Part shown: positions 33,201 through 43,773 of the stretch, one piece after another | Layout of the letters: each line of letters starts with the position of its first letter | Numbering within the stretch: position 1 is the stretch's first letter | Origin: Henckelia pumila | Taxonomy: Eukaryota > Streptophyta > Magnoliopsida > Lamiales > Gesneriaceae | DNA length: 64,000 nt | Assembly (NCBI RefSeq): GCF_033568475.1 | Contig: NC_133123.1 | Span: 153,837,753-153,901,752 of the forward strand | Direction: 5' to 3' | Program-made: the position numbers and the translations under genes | The notes under the pieces: model-generated | Databases searched by the model: none | Told to the model about the DNA's origin: nothing | The model's input: the letters and a program-made list of their open reading frames with translations, nothing else

Positions 33201-33993
33201 CGAATATATCTTCATCAGTGCTCGATTGAACATCATCCAAACCTCCTTTGGATGATGGATTTGAATAATTTTCATCACTTGAATCATCAAATTCGCTAGA
33301 ATCTGAAATGTCATCATCTGCACCACTAACAACATTAGTAGGATCAGGGTCATGAGAGCTTGGTTTTTGAAAAGGAAGCGTTTGATGATAACTGTCAAAA
33401 ATATCATCAAACAAGTGAAGGTCTTCATTCAAATGCTGGCCAGAAACATGAGCCTCACAATTAGTTTGGCCACTTTCATTCTCAAGCACTTGGTCAGAGG
33501 CAGGATTACATTCATTCTCAAGTACCTGGTCAGAGACTTGGATTTTAGGATCAATTTCATTCTCACTCACTTCACTAGAGGCTGTAACATCTTTTTTATA
33601 TTCAATATAACCCACGGGATTAGGAGGTACAATGTTTCCTAATTCATCTAACACCATTTCTGGTTCTGGCATTGTCTCTTCAATCCATATGGTTACCAAG
33701 TCGGAATCCTTATACAACGAATACATATTCGACACATCCATATCTCCAAAAATATTCACCAAACCGTGTTCAATCACTACACCAGGAATTCTATAAAAAA
33801 AATTAACATTCAACTTTTTTCCACCACAAAGCTTGTACAGAGCATATAAATCCATAAAATTAAACCTGTCGAAGTTAACTTTTTTAAACTCGTGCTTAAT
33901 CCCTCCAACATAAATTAATTTGGGGTATGTGCTCTTGGGATTAACTTGAAACGTACCTCCATGCCATACATCGAAATTAATTGAAAGATCCAT
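30230..33993 (-). CDS. MURA-type Mutator transposase, four exons, one frameshift
   Basis: Inferred exons on the minus strand: 33993-31200, 31129-31037, 30947-30762 and 30676-30230, all phase 0 with GT/AG ends. Domains: PB1-like N-terminus (residues 1-105), acidic linker (about 110-330), MuDR DNA-binding zinc finger (340-470, CKNGCNW and HNC), then the transposase core with D541 (GLDGCF) and D605 (ISDRQKG). The third acid lies in NLSESFN. A SWIM finger (CTCGMFQLCGYPCSHACTAI) and a zinc knuckle (CSRCLKQSHNKSTC) follow. Exons 2-4 encode a Ser/Ala/Thr-rich tail with 19-residue repeats. In exon 1 an A10 run (plus strand T10, 32082-32091) shifts the frame. With nine A the reading joins KKK-FKSLELKDLFWKAA, and the protein would be about 1172 residues. 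Either a one-base mutation or an assembly slip. Confidence 0.87.
30265..30500 (-). repeat. 57-bp tandem repeat inside the last transposase exon
   Basis: TCTAGCACTGGAGTTTGCAC recurs every 57 bp (30281, 30338 and on), about four copies. It encodes a repeated 19-residue unit, ATATAAGDSSAFGANSSAR. The repeats keep the frame. Confidence 0.92.
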
Positions 33994-34189
33994 ACAGCGT
34001 GAAAGAAATAGAAATGGGAAATTGATTTGAAGAATAGGGTTTCTGCAAGAAAGTGGTCAAAGATCGCGAAGATTTGAAGAATAGGGTTTATGAAGGATTA
34101 CGTTTAACAGTTGTGAGGGTATTATCATTTGAAGGGCAAAATAGTCTTCACCAAATTATATATAATTAAATAAACTAAAATATTAAGAT

Positions 34190-34302
34190 GGGGCACGTGT
34201 GTAACTTGTTTAATAACATAGGGTGTATTTAGCTTATTTATTTTTCACGGGGGGTTTTCAGCTTTTTTGACGTTTCACAAGGGGTCAAAATGCAATTATC
34301 CC
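34190..34302 (-). repeat. Right terminal inverted repeat of MULE (113 bp)
   Basis: Reverse complement of the left repeat, ending TTATCCC. The transposase start codon lies about 200 bp inside it. Confidence 0.95.
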
Positions 34303-34311
34303 GAAGGGGAT
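34303..34311. other. Right 9-bp target site duplication of MULE
   Basis: GAAGGGGAT, identical to 29089-29097. Confidence 0.97.
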
Positions 34312-35584
34312 TGATAGATTACCGTTTCTCTCGTTCGTCTCTACTCTGTCTGCTTAGATCTGGTCTTCAAAAATCTACACTGGTTCTCGACTTCGATCCT
34401 TCTTCTACTAGGTTTATCAATTTTGGGGCTTCTATTTTCTGAAACAACAAGCTGCCACACCGTCTTTGATCCTTCTTCCACTAGGTTGGTCAATTTTGGG
34501 GCTTTTATTTTCTGAAATATCTGGAAACCCTTGTTTTCATTTATGCATATTTTAAGGTAAACGATTCAGATGTAGTACTTTATTTTCAAAATTTATTTAA
34601 AATAATTTTCTAACTACTCAGATTTCTGTTCAACATCTATTTTCCTTTCAAAAGATTTGAGACCAACGAATGTGAAATTAGTCAAACATTGTGGATACTT
34701 TGTGCCATCGTTGGTTTTCTTTCTCCGATTGCATTAAAGAATACTCTGACGTGTATTTGAATTTATGTTAGTGTGGCTTCATTTATTTATAACTATATTC
34801 ATTATTAAACATCATTAGTTAATGATGAAGATTTGACAGTATAATATATAAGTAACTACATTCTTTTTTTAAAAAAAATAATTAGATTATGCTTTTGAAC
34901 TCCTTAAATCTTTATATCTTTGTACTTTTGTATGGGTCACCTCAATCTAAGACTTAAAATGAAAATGAGCAAATTTCATATTGTAAAGATTTGATCTTGA
35001 TTTCCTTGTGTTTTATTTTTCTGGATGTGTATAGTGGAACAGTGACCTTTCTCATTTAGGTTGCATGGAAATGCAGATTTAATCTTGATTGCTCTGTCAT
35101 CGTTGTGGGTGTGCACAGTGGAAGAGGCTGTCTCTCTAATTGACTTTACATGTTTCTTTATAGTGTTTGAAAAATGGTGCTAAGTTGTTTCAAATATATT
35201 AAAAAAAAATAATTTTGACCACGTGTCTATGTTTTTTAACAACTTTGAATTCTGCATCTTTGTTTTGCATTTTGAAAGTTTTTGAGTAATGTAATTCACA
35301 CAAAATTATGATCTTTTTAAACTTATGAAATGATTAGAATTTTTCTTATTACTTTATTTCTCCAGCGGACGAGGGTATTTTCTTCTGTTAAATTTATTTG
35401 GATGTCTAATTACCTACTTAAAAAATGTGTTCTCGTGTTTTGTTTTAGCAAAGGGCGATTATTATAAAAGTTGAGTTTTTCGACTCGGTCGTGACAGGTT
35501 CATTTATTGGCATTGTTCTAAAAATCCCTGCTTAGCGCTACTACCATATTTCGAATTCCAACACTCAATTTATTTTCTCGTTTC
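34312..35584. other. Non-coding region with a 73-bp duplication
   Basis: The start looks like a 5' leader (TTTCTCTCGTTCGTCTCTAC). A unit beginning GATCCTTCTTC at 34395 is repeated at 34468. The rest is AT-rich and intron-like. It may be the former 5' part of the carrier gene whose exons follow, but I find no coding evidence. Confidence 0.4.
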
Positions 35585-36305
35585 CTTGATTTCTTAGCTT
35601 ATCATGAAAACTAATGCATTCCACGCCCTTTATCGTATTAGTGCTAACGAAGGAGTTTTAGCTTTCTAGAAAGGTGCTGGATGTACGGTGGTAAATGTTA
35701 TGACACTTAACATGGGTATGCTTGCTTCTTATGATCAAATTGTGGAGTTCTTCAAGGACTCCCTTGGTATGGGTGAGGCTGCGGTGTTGTGCAAGATACT
35801 TTCTTGAATCACTACCTACTTCAGTAGTTTTAACTTCACTCCCTGACTTTGCATTATATTTCAGTTTGAAATCTTTTGTCCATTTTCTCTTCGTGAGTTT
35901 AAATTTGAAACTTTCCCACTTTTTTAAGATGCAAGTACTGTATTGGGATTCTTCGTACCATCCTGTAGCCTGCCATTTGATTACGTTAAATACCCAAATA
36001 CAAAAAATGCAGCCAGATGCCACCGGGATATATCCATTCACTGGTTCTTTAGATTGTTCCATGAAAGCGCCAAAGCCAGTACACTTTTTTTTTCAGTCTA
36101 CTGTGTTAGAATTGCCCCGCATGCCATTTTATAGTTTCTCTGCTTGTCCCTTCCTCTCTGAGTGTTTGTGTCTTTTTTTTCCCATTTGTGTCTTTTTCCC
36201 CCATTTCAGCTTGTTTTGATTCTTGATTGCGGCTTCACGCAGATGACATGGATATAGCTGAACCAAATCCAGGAATTCAAAAAATCTTCGAAGGTGCAAG
36301 TCAAA
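35585..36305 (+). pseudogene. Mitochondrial dicarboxylate/tricarboxylate carrier (DTC-like), pseudogene
   Basis: DTC proteins exchange 2-oxoglutarate, malate and citrate across the mitochondrial inner membrane. The first fragment reads TNAFHALYRISANEGVLAF, a TAG where Trp belongs, then KGAGCTVV and LNMGMLASYDQIVEFFKDSL. After about 150 bp of intron-like sequence come GFFVPSCSLPFDYVK, a one-base shift, QIQKMQPDATGIYPFTGSLD, VYCVRIAPHA and a TWI-stop-LNQIQ end. CSLPFDYVKTQIQKMQPDA is the hallmark third-repeat signature of plant DTC. The N-terminal half is absent and stops and shifts abound. Confidence 0.85.
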
Positions 36306-36666
36306 GCTGATATACAATAAATTCATCGGAGTGGTGTTTTGATCAAAATAATATCTCGAGATATTTTAGTTTATGGTTTTGGTCACTCACATCCCAGAGA
36401 TTTATGGGTAAATTTTTACAGTAAGTAAATTTGATATTTTTATTTGGGATAAAGACAAATTTTATATTTCAATATAAAAGGAAGTTCAATAGAAATTATG
36501 AGAAGATAATATGTTCTTAAATTTTTTATTTATCATAACACATATTTTAATGATAATGTGTTCAGATTTCACCAAAAGTTGTACATTTATTTACAAATCT
36601 TTTATTAGACTTGTCTTATTACTCACGATTCAATTTGTCAAACATGGTTATCCGATTCGATCCAAT
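36306..36666. other. Intergenic spacer
   Basis: AT-rich, no gene seen. Its last eight bases (GATCCAAT, 36659-36666) are the left target duplication of the following MITE. Confidence 0.6.
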
Positions 36667-37005
36667 CATGGTTTGCAAAAACAGGAACGGAACGGCCGAA
36701 ACGGCCGAAACGGGAACGAAAGATGTCACGACAAAGTTCTAGGTTAAAACGGTTGTGTAATATAACACTGTTATATTTTTAAATATCGGCGATTTTGCAG
36801 ATGTCGGGAACGGAAAATGGTTTTCGCGGTCGTCGCGGAATGTTTAATGTATTTTTTTCAATTTTTTTTAATTAAAAATATTTCAAATTATATAATTATT
36901 TTTATTTTTATTATTAAAATATCTTGCAACGCTAACTACGTTCATTCCGCGAAATGTCAATGGAATTGGAACGAACGTTTTTTGCGATCGCGATTGCGAA
37001 CCATG
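36667..37005. mobile_element. hAT-type MITE (339 bp)
   Basis: Ends are CATGGTTTGC and GCGAACCATG, imperfect inverted repeats, flanked by exact 8-bp duplications GATCCAAT (36659-36666 and 37006-37013). Eight bases is the hAT target length. The interior carries short CGGAACGGCCGAAACGG-like repeats and no gene. Confidence 0.82.
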
Positions 37006-37118
37006 GATCCAATACATGAAGATATATATTTTTTTATTTGAAAACATTTCTTCTCATACATTATATAAATCTGGGTATACACCTCATGAAATGAGGTGAC
37101 CCGTACCTAGTATATATA

Positions 37119-38841
37119 TATCAAACGTGGCTGATAGTTTTTGTTCATGTACGCCTCAAGAGCTACATTTTCTAGACGATGATAAAAGTTGGACTTTGTT
37201 TCATGACAAAGTGTTTGGAAAAGGATGTTGCCCTCCTGAGTTAGAGGAAGTGGGAAAGACAATTGTGAGAAATTGTAGAGGACTTCCTCTAGCCATTGTT
37301 GCCATCAGTGGACTTCTTGCAAAGTCCAGCCGAACGGTTGAATATTGGAAGTATGTTGCTGATAACACTAATGCGGCACTGAATATGGGAGGTGAGGGGG
37401 ACTGTTTCAAGATTTTATCTTTAAGTTATAAGCATGTTTCCTTTATATGGCAATGTTTCCAGAAGACCGTAAGATTAGAATTTCAAAGCTCGTTCAACTA
37501 TGGATGGCGGAGGGGATTCTTAAACCGATGAGATACAGAAGTTTGGAGGAAATTGGAGAGGATAATTTAAAAGATCTAACAGATTCAGGTCCATGATTAC
37601 GGGTCTAGAAACAAAATCAAAACTTGCACCATCCATGATCTCTTAAGAGACCTTTGCCTCAAGGAAGCTCAAAAGGAAAATTTTCTGTGTAACTCCGATC
37701 CATAGCCTCAACCGTCATCCCAGAAGCATCAATAATATGCGTCGTGTTGTTATTCAGCGAAGCTCCAAAGGAGAAGAGTGTCAACAACGGGTCTTTGATG
37801 CCATGAATTTAGCATCATGTACCCGTTCATTGATATGTTGTAATTCAGAATACGAACCTATAAAGCTGCCTGTTTGTTTTAAACTGCTAAGTGTACTCTG
37901 CATAGATGGTACCTACTCCCACGAAGAAATTCTACGACTAGTTAACATGAGATGCATCCATTTTGAGACTCGATTGTTTCGACATCTGTTGAATAATTTA
38001 GAATCTCTAACCCTACTATGGAATCTGCAGACTGTTACCTTAGCGGGTACTTGGAGTATTACGCCAGTAAATCTACCGACTGAAATATGGGAAATGCCAC
38101 AACTCAGGCATCTAAAAAAGGAAGACGGAGACTTTTATTTGCCTGATCCTCCGAGCACCAACGGCAAAAATGGCAGGGGAGATATTATTGTTCTGAAAAA
38201 CCGGCAAACACTCTATATGATAAGGAATTTCAGGTGTACGGATGAGATCGTTCGTAGAATCCCAAACTTAAAAAAACTGGGAATTACTCGCAGGCGATTC
38301 TCCAGTGGCATTGGATGGGAGTATTATGACAATCTTGCCCATTTGAGTAATCTCGAATCACTTTACTTGGACAGTGTCCATAATGTACCGCAAAATCTCT
38401 GCTTTCCACGTTCGTTCAAGAAGTTGACTTTGCAAAACTGCCAAGTGCCTTGGGAAGATTTGACGGTAGTTGGGTCACTGCCTCATCTCGAAGTTCTCAA
38501 TTTGTTGAAATATGCAGTCAAAGGGCGTGAATGGAATCCTGTGGAAGGAAGGACACTTCCTTGAATTGAAGTCATTGAGAATTGAACATTCACATGTTGC
38601 GGAGTGGATAGCAGACAGCTCTCACTTCCCAAGCCTTGAGAAACTGGAACTTGTGAATCTTACAGACTTGGAGGAAATCCCACTTGGTATTGGAGAAATA
38701 CCAACACTTGGAACAATTTCATTAACGTACTGTTGTGATTCAGCGAATTCTTCTGCAGAGAAGATACAAGAGGAACAACAAAGCCTTGGAAATTACGACC
38801 TTCAGCTTCGTATACGTGGTGGTGCACGGGGTTTTCTGTGA
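37119..38841 (+). pseudogene. CC-NBS-LRR (R1A-type) pseudogene, 5'-truncated
   Basis: The reading begins inside the NB-ARC domain at SNVADSFCSCTPQELHFLDD, which aligns with residue 295 or so of the neighbouring intact gene. The coiled coil, P-loop and kinase-2 are missing. GLPL is present (CRGLPLAIVAISGLLAKSS). A short deletion after LSYKHV removes the LKPCF part, and several shifts follow between 37440 and 37740. The LRR part (37737-38564) is open until a 4-base duplication in GGAAGGAAGG near 38545 shifts it again; the end (38512-38841) is in another frame. No active protein is possible. Confidence 0.92.
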
Positions 38842-39009
38842 TGGCTCGATCCGAATTACTCAATTATTTGGTAAAAATTTAATAATAATTTCGAGGTTTG
38901 TTTGTTTGTTGTTGTTGTTTTTTTTTTGAAGCCAATTTCGAGGTATTGTTAGATATATGTATGTATTGGGAAATATATGATTGTAGACTGTATAACATAT
39001 ATAATTTTA
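38842..39009. other. Spacer 3' of NLR pseudogene
   Basis: Short AT-rich stretch; nothing recognised. Confidence 0.5.
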
Positions 39010-40130
39010 TATAATTTCACTTCCTCTTCACCATGTCGAAACTTTGAGCTCCGATTTACGCTGCCTGGCCGCTTGAAAAACTTTTTTTTGAGTATAGATT
39101 CGGAATCTTCTCGACGAGGGCTACCTTGCACTACCCATTTTTATTAGTTTTGAGAGCCGCCCGTCGAACCCATTTTGCGGCAGCCGTCTTTTCGCCGCCC
39201 CTTTTGCCGTCGCCTACCCTCGTTCAGCCTTGGGTGGGAGTTGTTTGGTCGTTTGGAGCTTGTTAGAAGGTATAATTCGAAAATTAGGGTTTTGTATTTG
39301 AGTCTTTTGGTTAATTCGAAATTATATGATTAATATATGTTTAATTGTTGGTTATAAGGGTTATATTTGAGTCGATTGGAGGGATCCATCAAATTTCTTA
39401 TTTTTCTGGAATTTATTTCGAATTTTCAGAATATATACGAGGATTTTAGATTTTTTGAGTTGAATTATTGGATATTTGGGTATTGGAATACCTTACAATT
39501 TGTATATAATAGTTCTGGAATTTATGGGATTTTTTGCGGAAATTTCAGAATTATGATTGGCGTATTTTCGACCTAGAATTGTATATTTAAATTGTTTGGA
39601 AGTTGTATGTATTGAATGTTGACTGGAAATGATAATTGCCAGTGGAGCCCAGTGCCCAGTGAGTGAATCGAGTTGTCTTCATCGAGTTCCCAGATGCTAT
39701 GATGTTATTTTGTAGTCTTTTTATTTCCCGGGGATATGCCCCGTGCACATATATCGATATTTTTATGATGTTTGAAACTTGTTTGTTGGTGTGTTTAAGT
39801 CTTCCCAGCTTGCATGTGCTTAGTACTGTTTCCGAGTAAATTATTGTTCTTTGAGTTGTTGATTTCCCCGGGTTTGTCCTAGTTCATGTCGAATTTTCGG
39901 TAGACCCTAAAACAAATTTTTAATTCGTTTTTGCTGTTTACACTAATTAATCTTGACTGGATGCTAATTAAATATAAATCTGGGCGCTCACATTCTCTTT
40001 CTTACTTTTTGTCTAAAACAAAACCTTGGCCCCCAAGTGTTCATTGTTCTAGGTTCTAACTCATATGCCGATGTTGAGTGGGCTGAGCCAACAGTGAAAC
40101 CATAATCATTAGTGTTGTGGTTAAATTAGC
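39010..40130 (+). repeat. Duplicated repeat block, copy 1
   Basis: TCGAAACTTTGAGCTCCGAT, GAGAGCCGCCCGTCGA and TTTTGCGGCAGCCGTCTTTT occur here and again, same order and strand, at 44105-44270. The similarity resumes at 39985-40130, matching 44740-44880 (AACAGTGAAACCAT, GTGTTGTGGTTAAAT). Copy 1 has about 330 bp more (39660-39985). It looks like LTR-derived sequence; no protein. Confidence 0.8.
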
Positions 40131-41098
40131 GTAGGATCCAACTCGAACATTAAAATTGTTTTCACGTAATACTTGGTTCGTTTACATCTTTATTCATATA
40201 TTCCATCGTTTATCTTCTGTCCTGCGTCTGAGCAACAACATCCTTTAATTTGTTGATCATGAACGTTAATTTCATATATAATTATATTTAAATATTAATT
40301 ATTATAATTTTATCATATGTTTTGAATTATCAACGACATTACCCATTTGAAATTGAGTAAATGCTCTAAATTATATTCATCCATCTCTTTCTGTTATCAT
40401 CTATAGACCAATATATGTACCCAAGGTGTCAATTTTTTTTCTAAAGTGTTTGATTTTATTTTTTGCTCATGACATATTCATGTTTTTAAACTATAGACTC
40501 TCGAATTAACATATGTTATTATTTTAATACGAATATCATTTTTAATCCAATTATACAACTAATTGACCAAAAAAATAAGCCATGTAACGTGCGAAACACG
40601 TGCTCTTGATGTATAACGTCGTACCGAATGTAATGAAACTGAGAAACCTGATTTGCAGACAATCACCATAATGTGGAAAGGAAAATGCCCAACAAATAAG
40701 TTTGTTGATAGTAAAATGAAATATGATTATCATCCATTTAATTATTGCAACACCCCACAAAGATTAGCTACAAACTCTGCCTGAATGAATGTCTCTCATC
40801 TACAGAAATATCTACCCATATCAAATTTATGATCAAAGCAGCTTATTTTTTATCATAAAAGGAACCATTAAGTTTGCGAAATTTGCCTCCAGTTATAATC
40901 GAAGGTGATTCCGCAGCAAGCAGTGGTAAAGTAAATAAATGAAAGATTTATGCTTTCAGATCATGCAGCAAACATAGTTCAAGAATTTCTCCGACTTCTA
41001 GAAAAGTGATTCAAGATCACGTCAATGGACAAGTTTGTTAACTTCATGGGAATGCCATCCTCGGAATGCCTGTAATTAATCATCAATTTGATTCAAAA
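40131..41098. other. Intergenic, 3' side of NLR gene
   Basis: AT-rich spacer without a gene. The part nearest 41098 is presumably 3' untranslated sequence of the minus-strand NLR. Confidence 0.5.
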
Positions 41099-43648
41099 TT
41101 ACTCATTGCACCCACCATATCCTAGTCCAAGATTTAAAGCACGAACACGAAGGTCATAATTTCCAAGGTTTTGTTGTTCCTCTTCCATCTTCTTTGCAGA
41201 AGAATTGGCTGAATCACTACACTCTATCAATGAAATCAATCGAAGTGTTGGTATTTCTCCGATACCATATGGGATTTCCTTCAAGTCTCCAAGAAACCCA
41301 AGTAGAAGAATCTCAAGGCATGGGAAGTGAGAGCTGTCTGCTATCCACTCCACAACATCTGAATATTCAATTTGTAAGGACTTCAATTCAAGGAATTGTC
41401 CTTCCAAAGGATTCCATTCACGCCCTTTAACTGCTTCATCCAACAAATTGAGAACTTCAAGATGAGGCAGTGAGCCAACCACCGTCAGATCTTCCCAACA
41501 CACTCCGCACTTTCTCAAGGTCAACTTCTTGAGCGAATGTGGAAACTGGAGATTTTCCAAACTCAACTTCTTGTCACAGTTTAAGGATAGCGATACGAGA
41601 TTGCGGAGATGGAAAAGATTGTAAACTTCAAAGTAATCCCATCCAAGGCCACTAGGGAATAGCCTGTAAGTAATTCCCAGTCTTTTTAAGTTTGGGACTC
41701 TACAAAGAACCTCGTCTGTACACCTAAAATTCCTTATCTTATAGACTGATTGCAGGTTTTTCATAACGACAATATTTCCCCCGCCATTTTCGCTGTTGGT
41801 GCTCGGAGGATCAGGCAAATAAAAGTCTCCATCTTCCACTTTAAGATGCCTGAGTTGTGGCATTCCCCATATTTCAGACGGTAGATTTATCCCACTCAAA
41901 CTGTAACCGGTAATGTTAATGGTCTGCAAATTCCATAATGTGGACAGTGATTCTAACATATTCAACAGATTCTCAAACATAAGACAACTGAAATCAACGT
42001 ATCTAGATTTAATTAATCTCACAATTTCTTCATCAGAGATTTTCAGTACTTTCAGCAGTGACATTGATTTTAAGTCCTCTCGGTCACAGCTTCGTTGAAT
42101 ATTAAGCCGACGCTCCCTATCGATGACTCTGCTATGATAATTGAGGCTATGGAACTTAGTCACACAAAGAAATTTCTCCTTTTGAGCTTCCCTGAGGCAT
42201 AGGTCACTTACGAGATCATGGATGGTGCAACTTTTGATTTTGTTACTAGACCCGTAACGACGAACCTGAATGAGATTTCTATCTACTAGATCTTTTAAAT
42301 TATCCTCTGCAACTTCCTCCAAACTTCTAGAGATTATCGGTTTAAGAATTCCCTCCGCTACCCATAGTTTAACAAGCCTGGAAATTCCAATCGGACGATC
42401 TTCAGGAAATATCGCCATGTACAGGAAACATGGTTTTAGATGAACAGGTAAGTGCTTGTAACTTAGATATAATATCTCAAGACAGAGCCCATCACCTCCC
42501 ATATTTAACGCCGCATATGTATCATTAGCAACATAATCCCAATATTCAAGTGTTGGACTAGACTTTGCAAGAAGTCCACTAATAGCAACAATGGCTAGAG
42601 GTAGTCCTCTACAATTTCTAACAATTGTATTTCCTACTTCCTCCAAGTGAGGAGGGCAGCTCTCTTTTCCAAACACCTTGTCACAAAACAAAGCCCAACT
42701 TTGATCATGGTCTAGAAAATGTAGTTGATGCGGGGTACACGAGCGAAAATGATCAGCCACATTTGATAGTCTCGTGGTGACCATGACTCGACAGCCATTG
42801 TTATTATCTGGAAAAAACCTCTTTATGCCATCCCAAGCCTCGATACTCCACATGTCATCCATTACAATCAAATATCTTCTATCAAACAAACTTCTATGTA
42901 GGCATAATCCTAATTCAGCAGCATTCTTTTGAGTATTTTCCTCACCTTCTCCTGCAAAAACTCCAATCTCTTTTAATAGGCCAAAAAGTGTTTCTTGCAC
43001 ACTATACTGTTGCGATATGGTAACCCAAGCTTTAAGATCAAAGTGCTGCACAATCAATGGATTGTCGAAAACATTTTTCGCGAGGGTAGTCTTGCCGCTG
43101 CCACCCATCCCAACGATGGGGAGAATATGGAGATTTGATTCGTTCTCAGTGAGTGTGTCCATTATTTGAATCAAATCGTCATGAAATCCCACCATAGTAT
43201 TCTTGCTATGGGAAGCACCTCGTAGGAAAGCACCAGCAGTCGCATGTTTTCTTGGCTGCTGCCCGAATTTATTCCCTTCAGTTTCCTTAATCTTCATCAC
43301 ATCTTTCTTCATCGAAGCAATTTCTTCTATCACTTTATGCAAATCTTGACAGAACAGAGTGGAGCTCCTCTCACTTGCGGCTGCAGAATCTTCGAGAATT
43401 TGATCCACCACACGACCTTCGATGATATCTTGTGCTGCATATGCTGATGTTGCGATTTTTTCCTCAAATGCCCGAATCTCGTCCCCCCTGATCAGAGAAA
43501 AATCTTCAAGAAAATCTTGCAGGAAAGTGATATTTTGAAGCAGAGAATGGATCTGGGCTTTGTCAAGAACAGCCATTTGGCGCGGCGGGTGTTGCAGTAA
43601 GTGGTCAAGAACATGTCCGAGAGAGAGAAGAGATGCAAAAGCTGCCAT
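41099..43648 (-). CDS. CC-NBS-LRR disease resistance protein, R1A-like (849 aa)
   Basis: Intracellular immune receptor of the R1/late-blight type. An R1-type coiled coil fills residues 1-130 (AYAAQDIIEGRVVDQIL near 70-85, in the EDVID position). NB-ARC: P-loop GMGGSGKTT at 180-188, kinase-2 YLIVMDDMW at 259-267, RNBS-B CRVMVTTR near 286-293, GLPLA at 348-352 and an MHD-equivalent IHD at 476-478. Leucine-rich repeats run from about 540 to the end. It is a single uninterrupted exon. Against the partner at 47656 it lacks about 15 residues in the coiled coil and about 40 at the start of the LRRs (after RRLNIQRS), both in frame. The P-loop Ser where Ile is usual is a mild oddity. It probably encodes a working receptor; the recognised effector is unknown. 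Confidence 0.93.
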   Translation of the reverse strand: MAAFASLLSLGHVLDHLLQHPPRQMAVLDKAQIHSLLQNITFLQDFLEDFSLIRGDEIRAFEEKIATSAYAAQDIIEGRVVDQILEDSAAASERSSTLFCQDLHKVIEEIASMKKDVMKIKETEGNKFGQQPRKHATAGAFLRGASHSKNTMVGFHDDLIQIMDTLTENESNLHILPIVGMGGSGKTTLAKNVFDNPLIVQHFDLKAWVTISQQYSVQETLFGLLKEIGVFAGEGEENTQKNAAELGLCLHRSLFDRRYLIVMDDMWSIEAWDGIKRFFPDNNNGCRVMVTTRLSNVADHFRSCTPHQLHFLDHDQSWALFCDKVFGKESCPPHLEEVGNTIVRNCRGLPLAIVAISGLLAKSSPTLEYWDYVANDTYAALNMGGDGLCLEILYLSYKHLPVHLKPCFLYMAIFPEDRPIGISRLVKLWVAEGILKPIISRSLEEVAEDNLKDLVDRNLIQVRRYGSSNKIKSCTIHDLVSDLCLREAQKEKFLCVTKFHSLNYHSRVIDRERRLNIQRSCDREDLKSMSLLKVLKISDEEIVRLIKSRYVDFSCLMFENLLNMLESLSTLWNLQTINITGYSLSGINLPSEIWGMPQLRHLKVEDGDFYLPDPPSTNSENGGGNIVVMKNLQSVYKIRNFRCTDEVLCRVPNLKRLGITYRLFPSGLGWDYFEVYNLFHLRNLVSLSLNCDKKLSLENLQFPHSLKKLTLRKCGVCWEDLTVVGSLPHLEVLNLLDEAVKGREWNPLEGQFLELKSLQIEYSDVVEWIADSSHFPCLEILLLGFLGDLKEIPYGIGEIPTLRLISLIECSDSANSSAKKMEEEQQNLGNYDLRVRALNLGLGYGGCNE

Positions 43649-43661
43649 TGCCGATATCTGA

Positions 43662-43683
43662 TTTCTCAGTGCCCAAAATCAAA
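43662..43683 (-). promoter_or_regulatory. Conserved leader motif before NLR start
   Basis: TTGATTTTGGGCACTGAGAA on the minus strand, 13 bp before the ATG. The same 22-bp block lies 5 bp before the ATG of the other NLR (47629-47650). It is shared 5' leader sequence of recent paralogues, possibly regulatory. Confidence 0.5.
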
Positions 43684-43773
43684 TATGTGATTTCTTCATA
43701 TTTGCTGGCATCCACTTTGCATCATCGTTGTTCGAGATCGAGCAGCAGCTCAGTAATATTTAATTCCCGTTTG

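Larger units (their letters stand above)
29098..34302 (+). mobile_element. Mutator-like element (MULE), 5205 bp, autonomous type
   Basis: Terminal inverted repeats of 113 bp (29098-29210 and 34190-34302) begin GGGATAATTGCATTTTGACC and are flanked by identical 9-bp duplications. Inside are two genes, each starting next to one terminal repeat and pointing inwards: a GRF-zinc-finger/membrane protein (+) and a MURA-type transposase (-). This convergent layout is that of maize MuDR with mudrA and mudrB. The terminal repeats still agree closely, so the insertion looks recent compared with the surrounding relics. Confidence 0.96.

Noticed and set aside
34312-34560. 5' leader and first exon of the DTC carrier
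   Set aside because: Leader-like composition only; none of the N-terminal DTC residues can be read, so a link is not supported.
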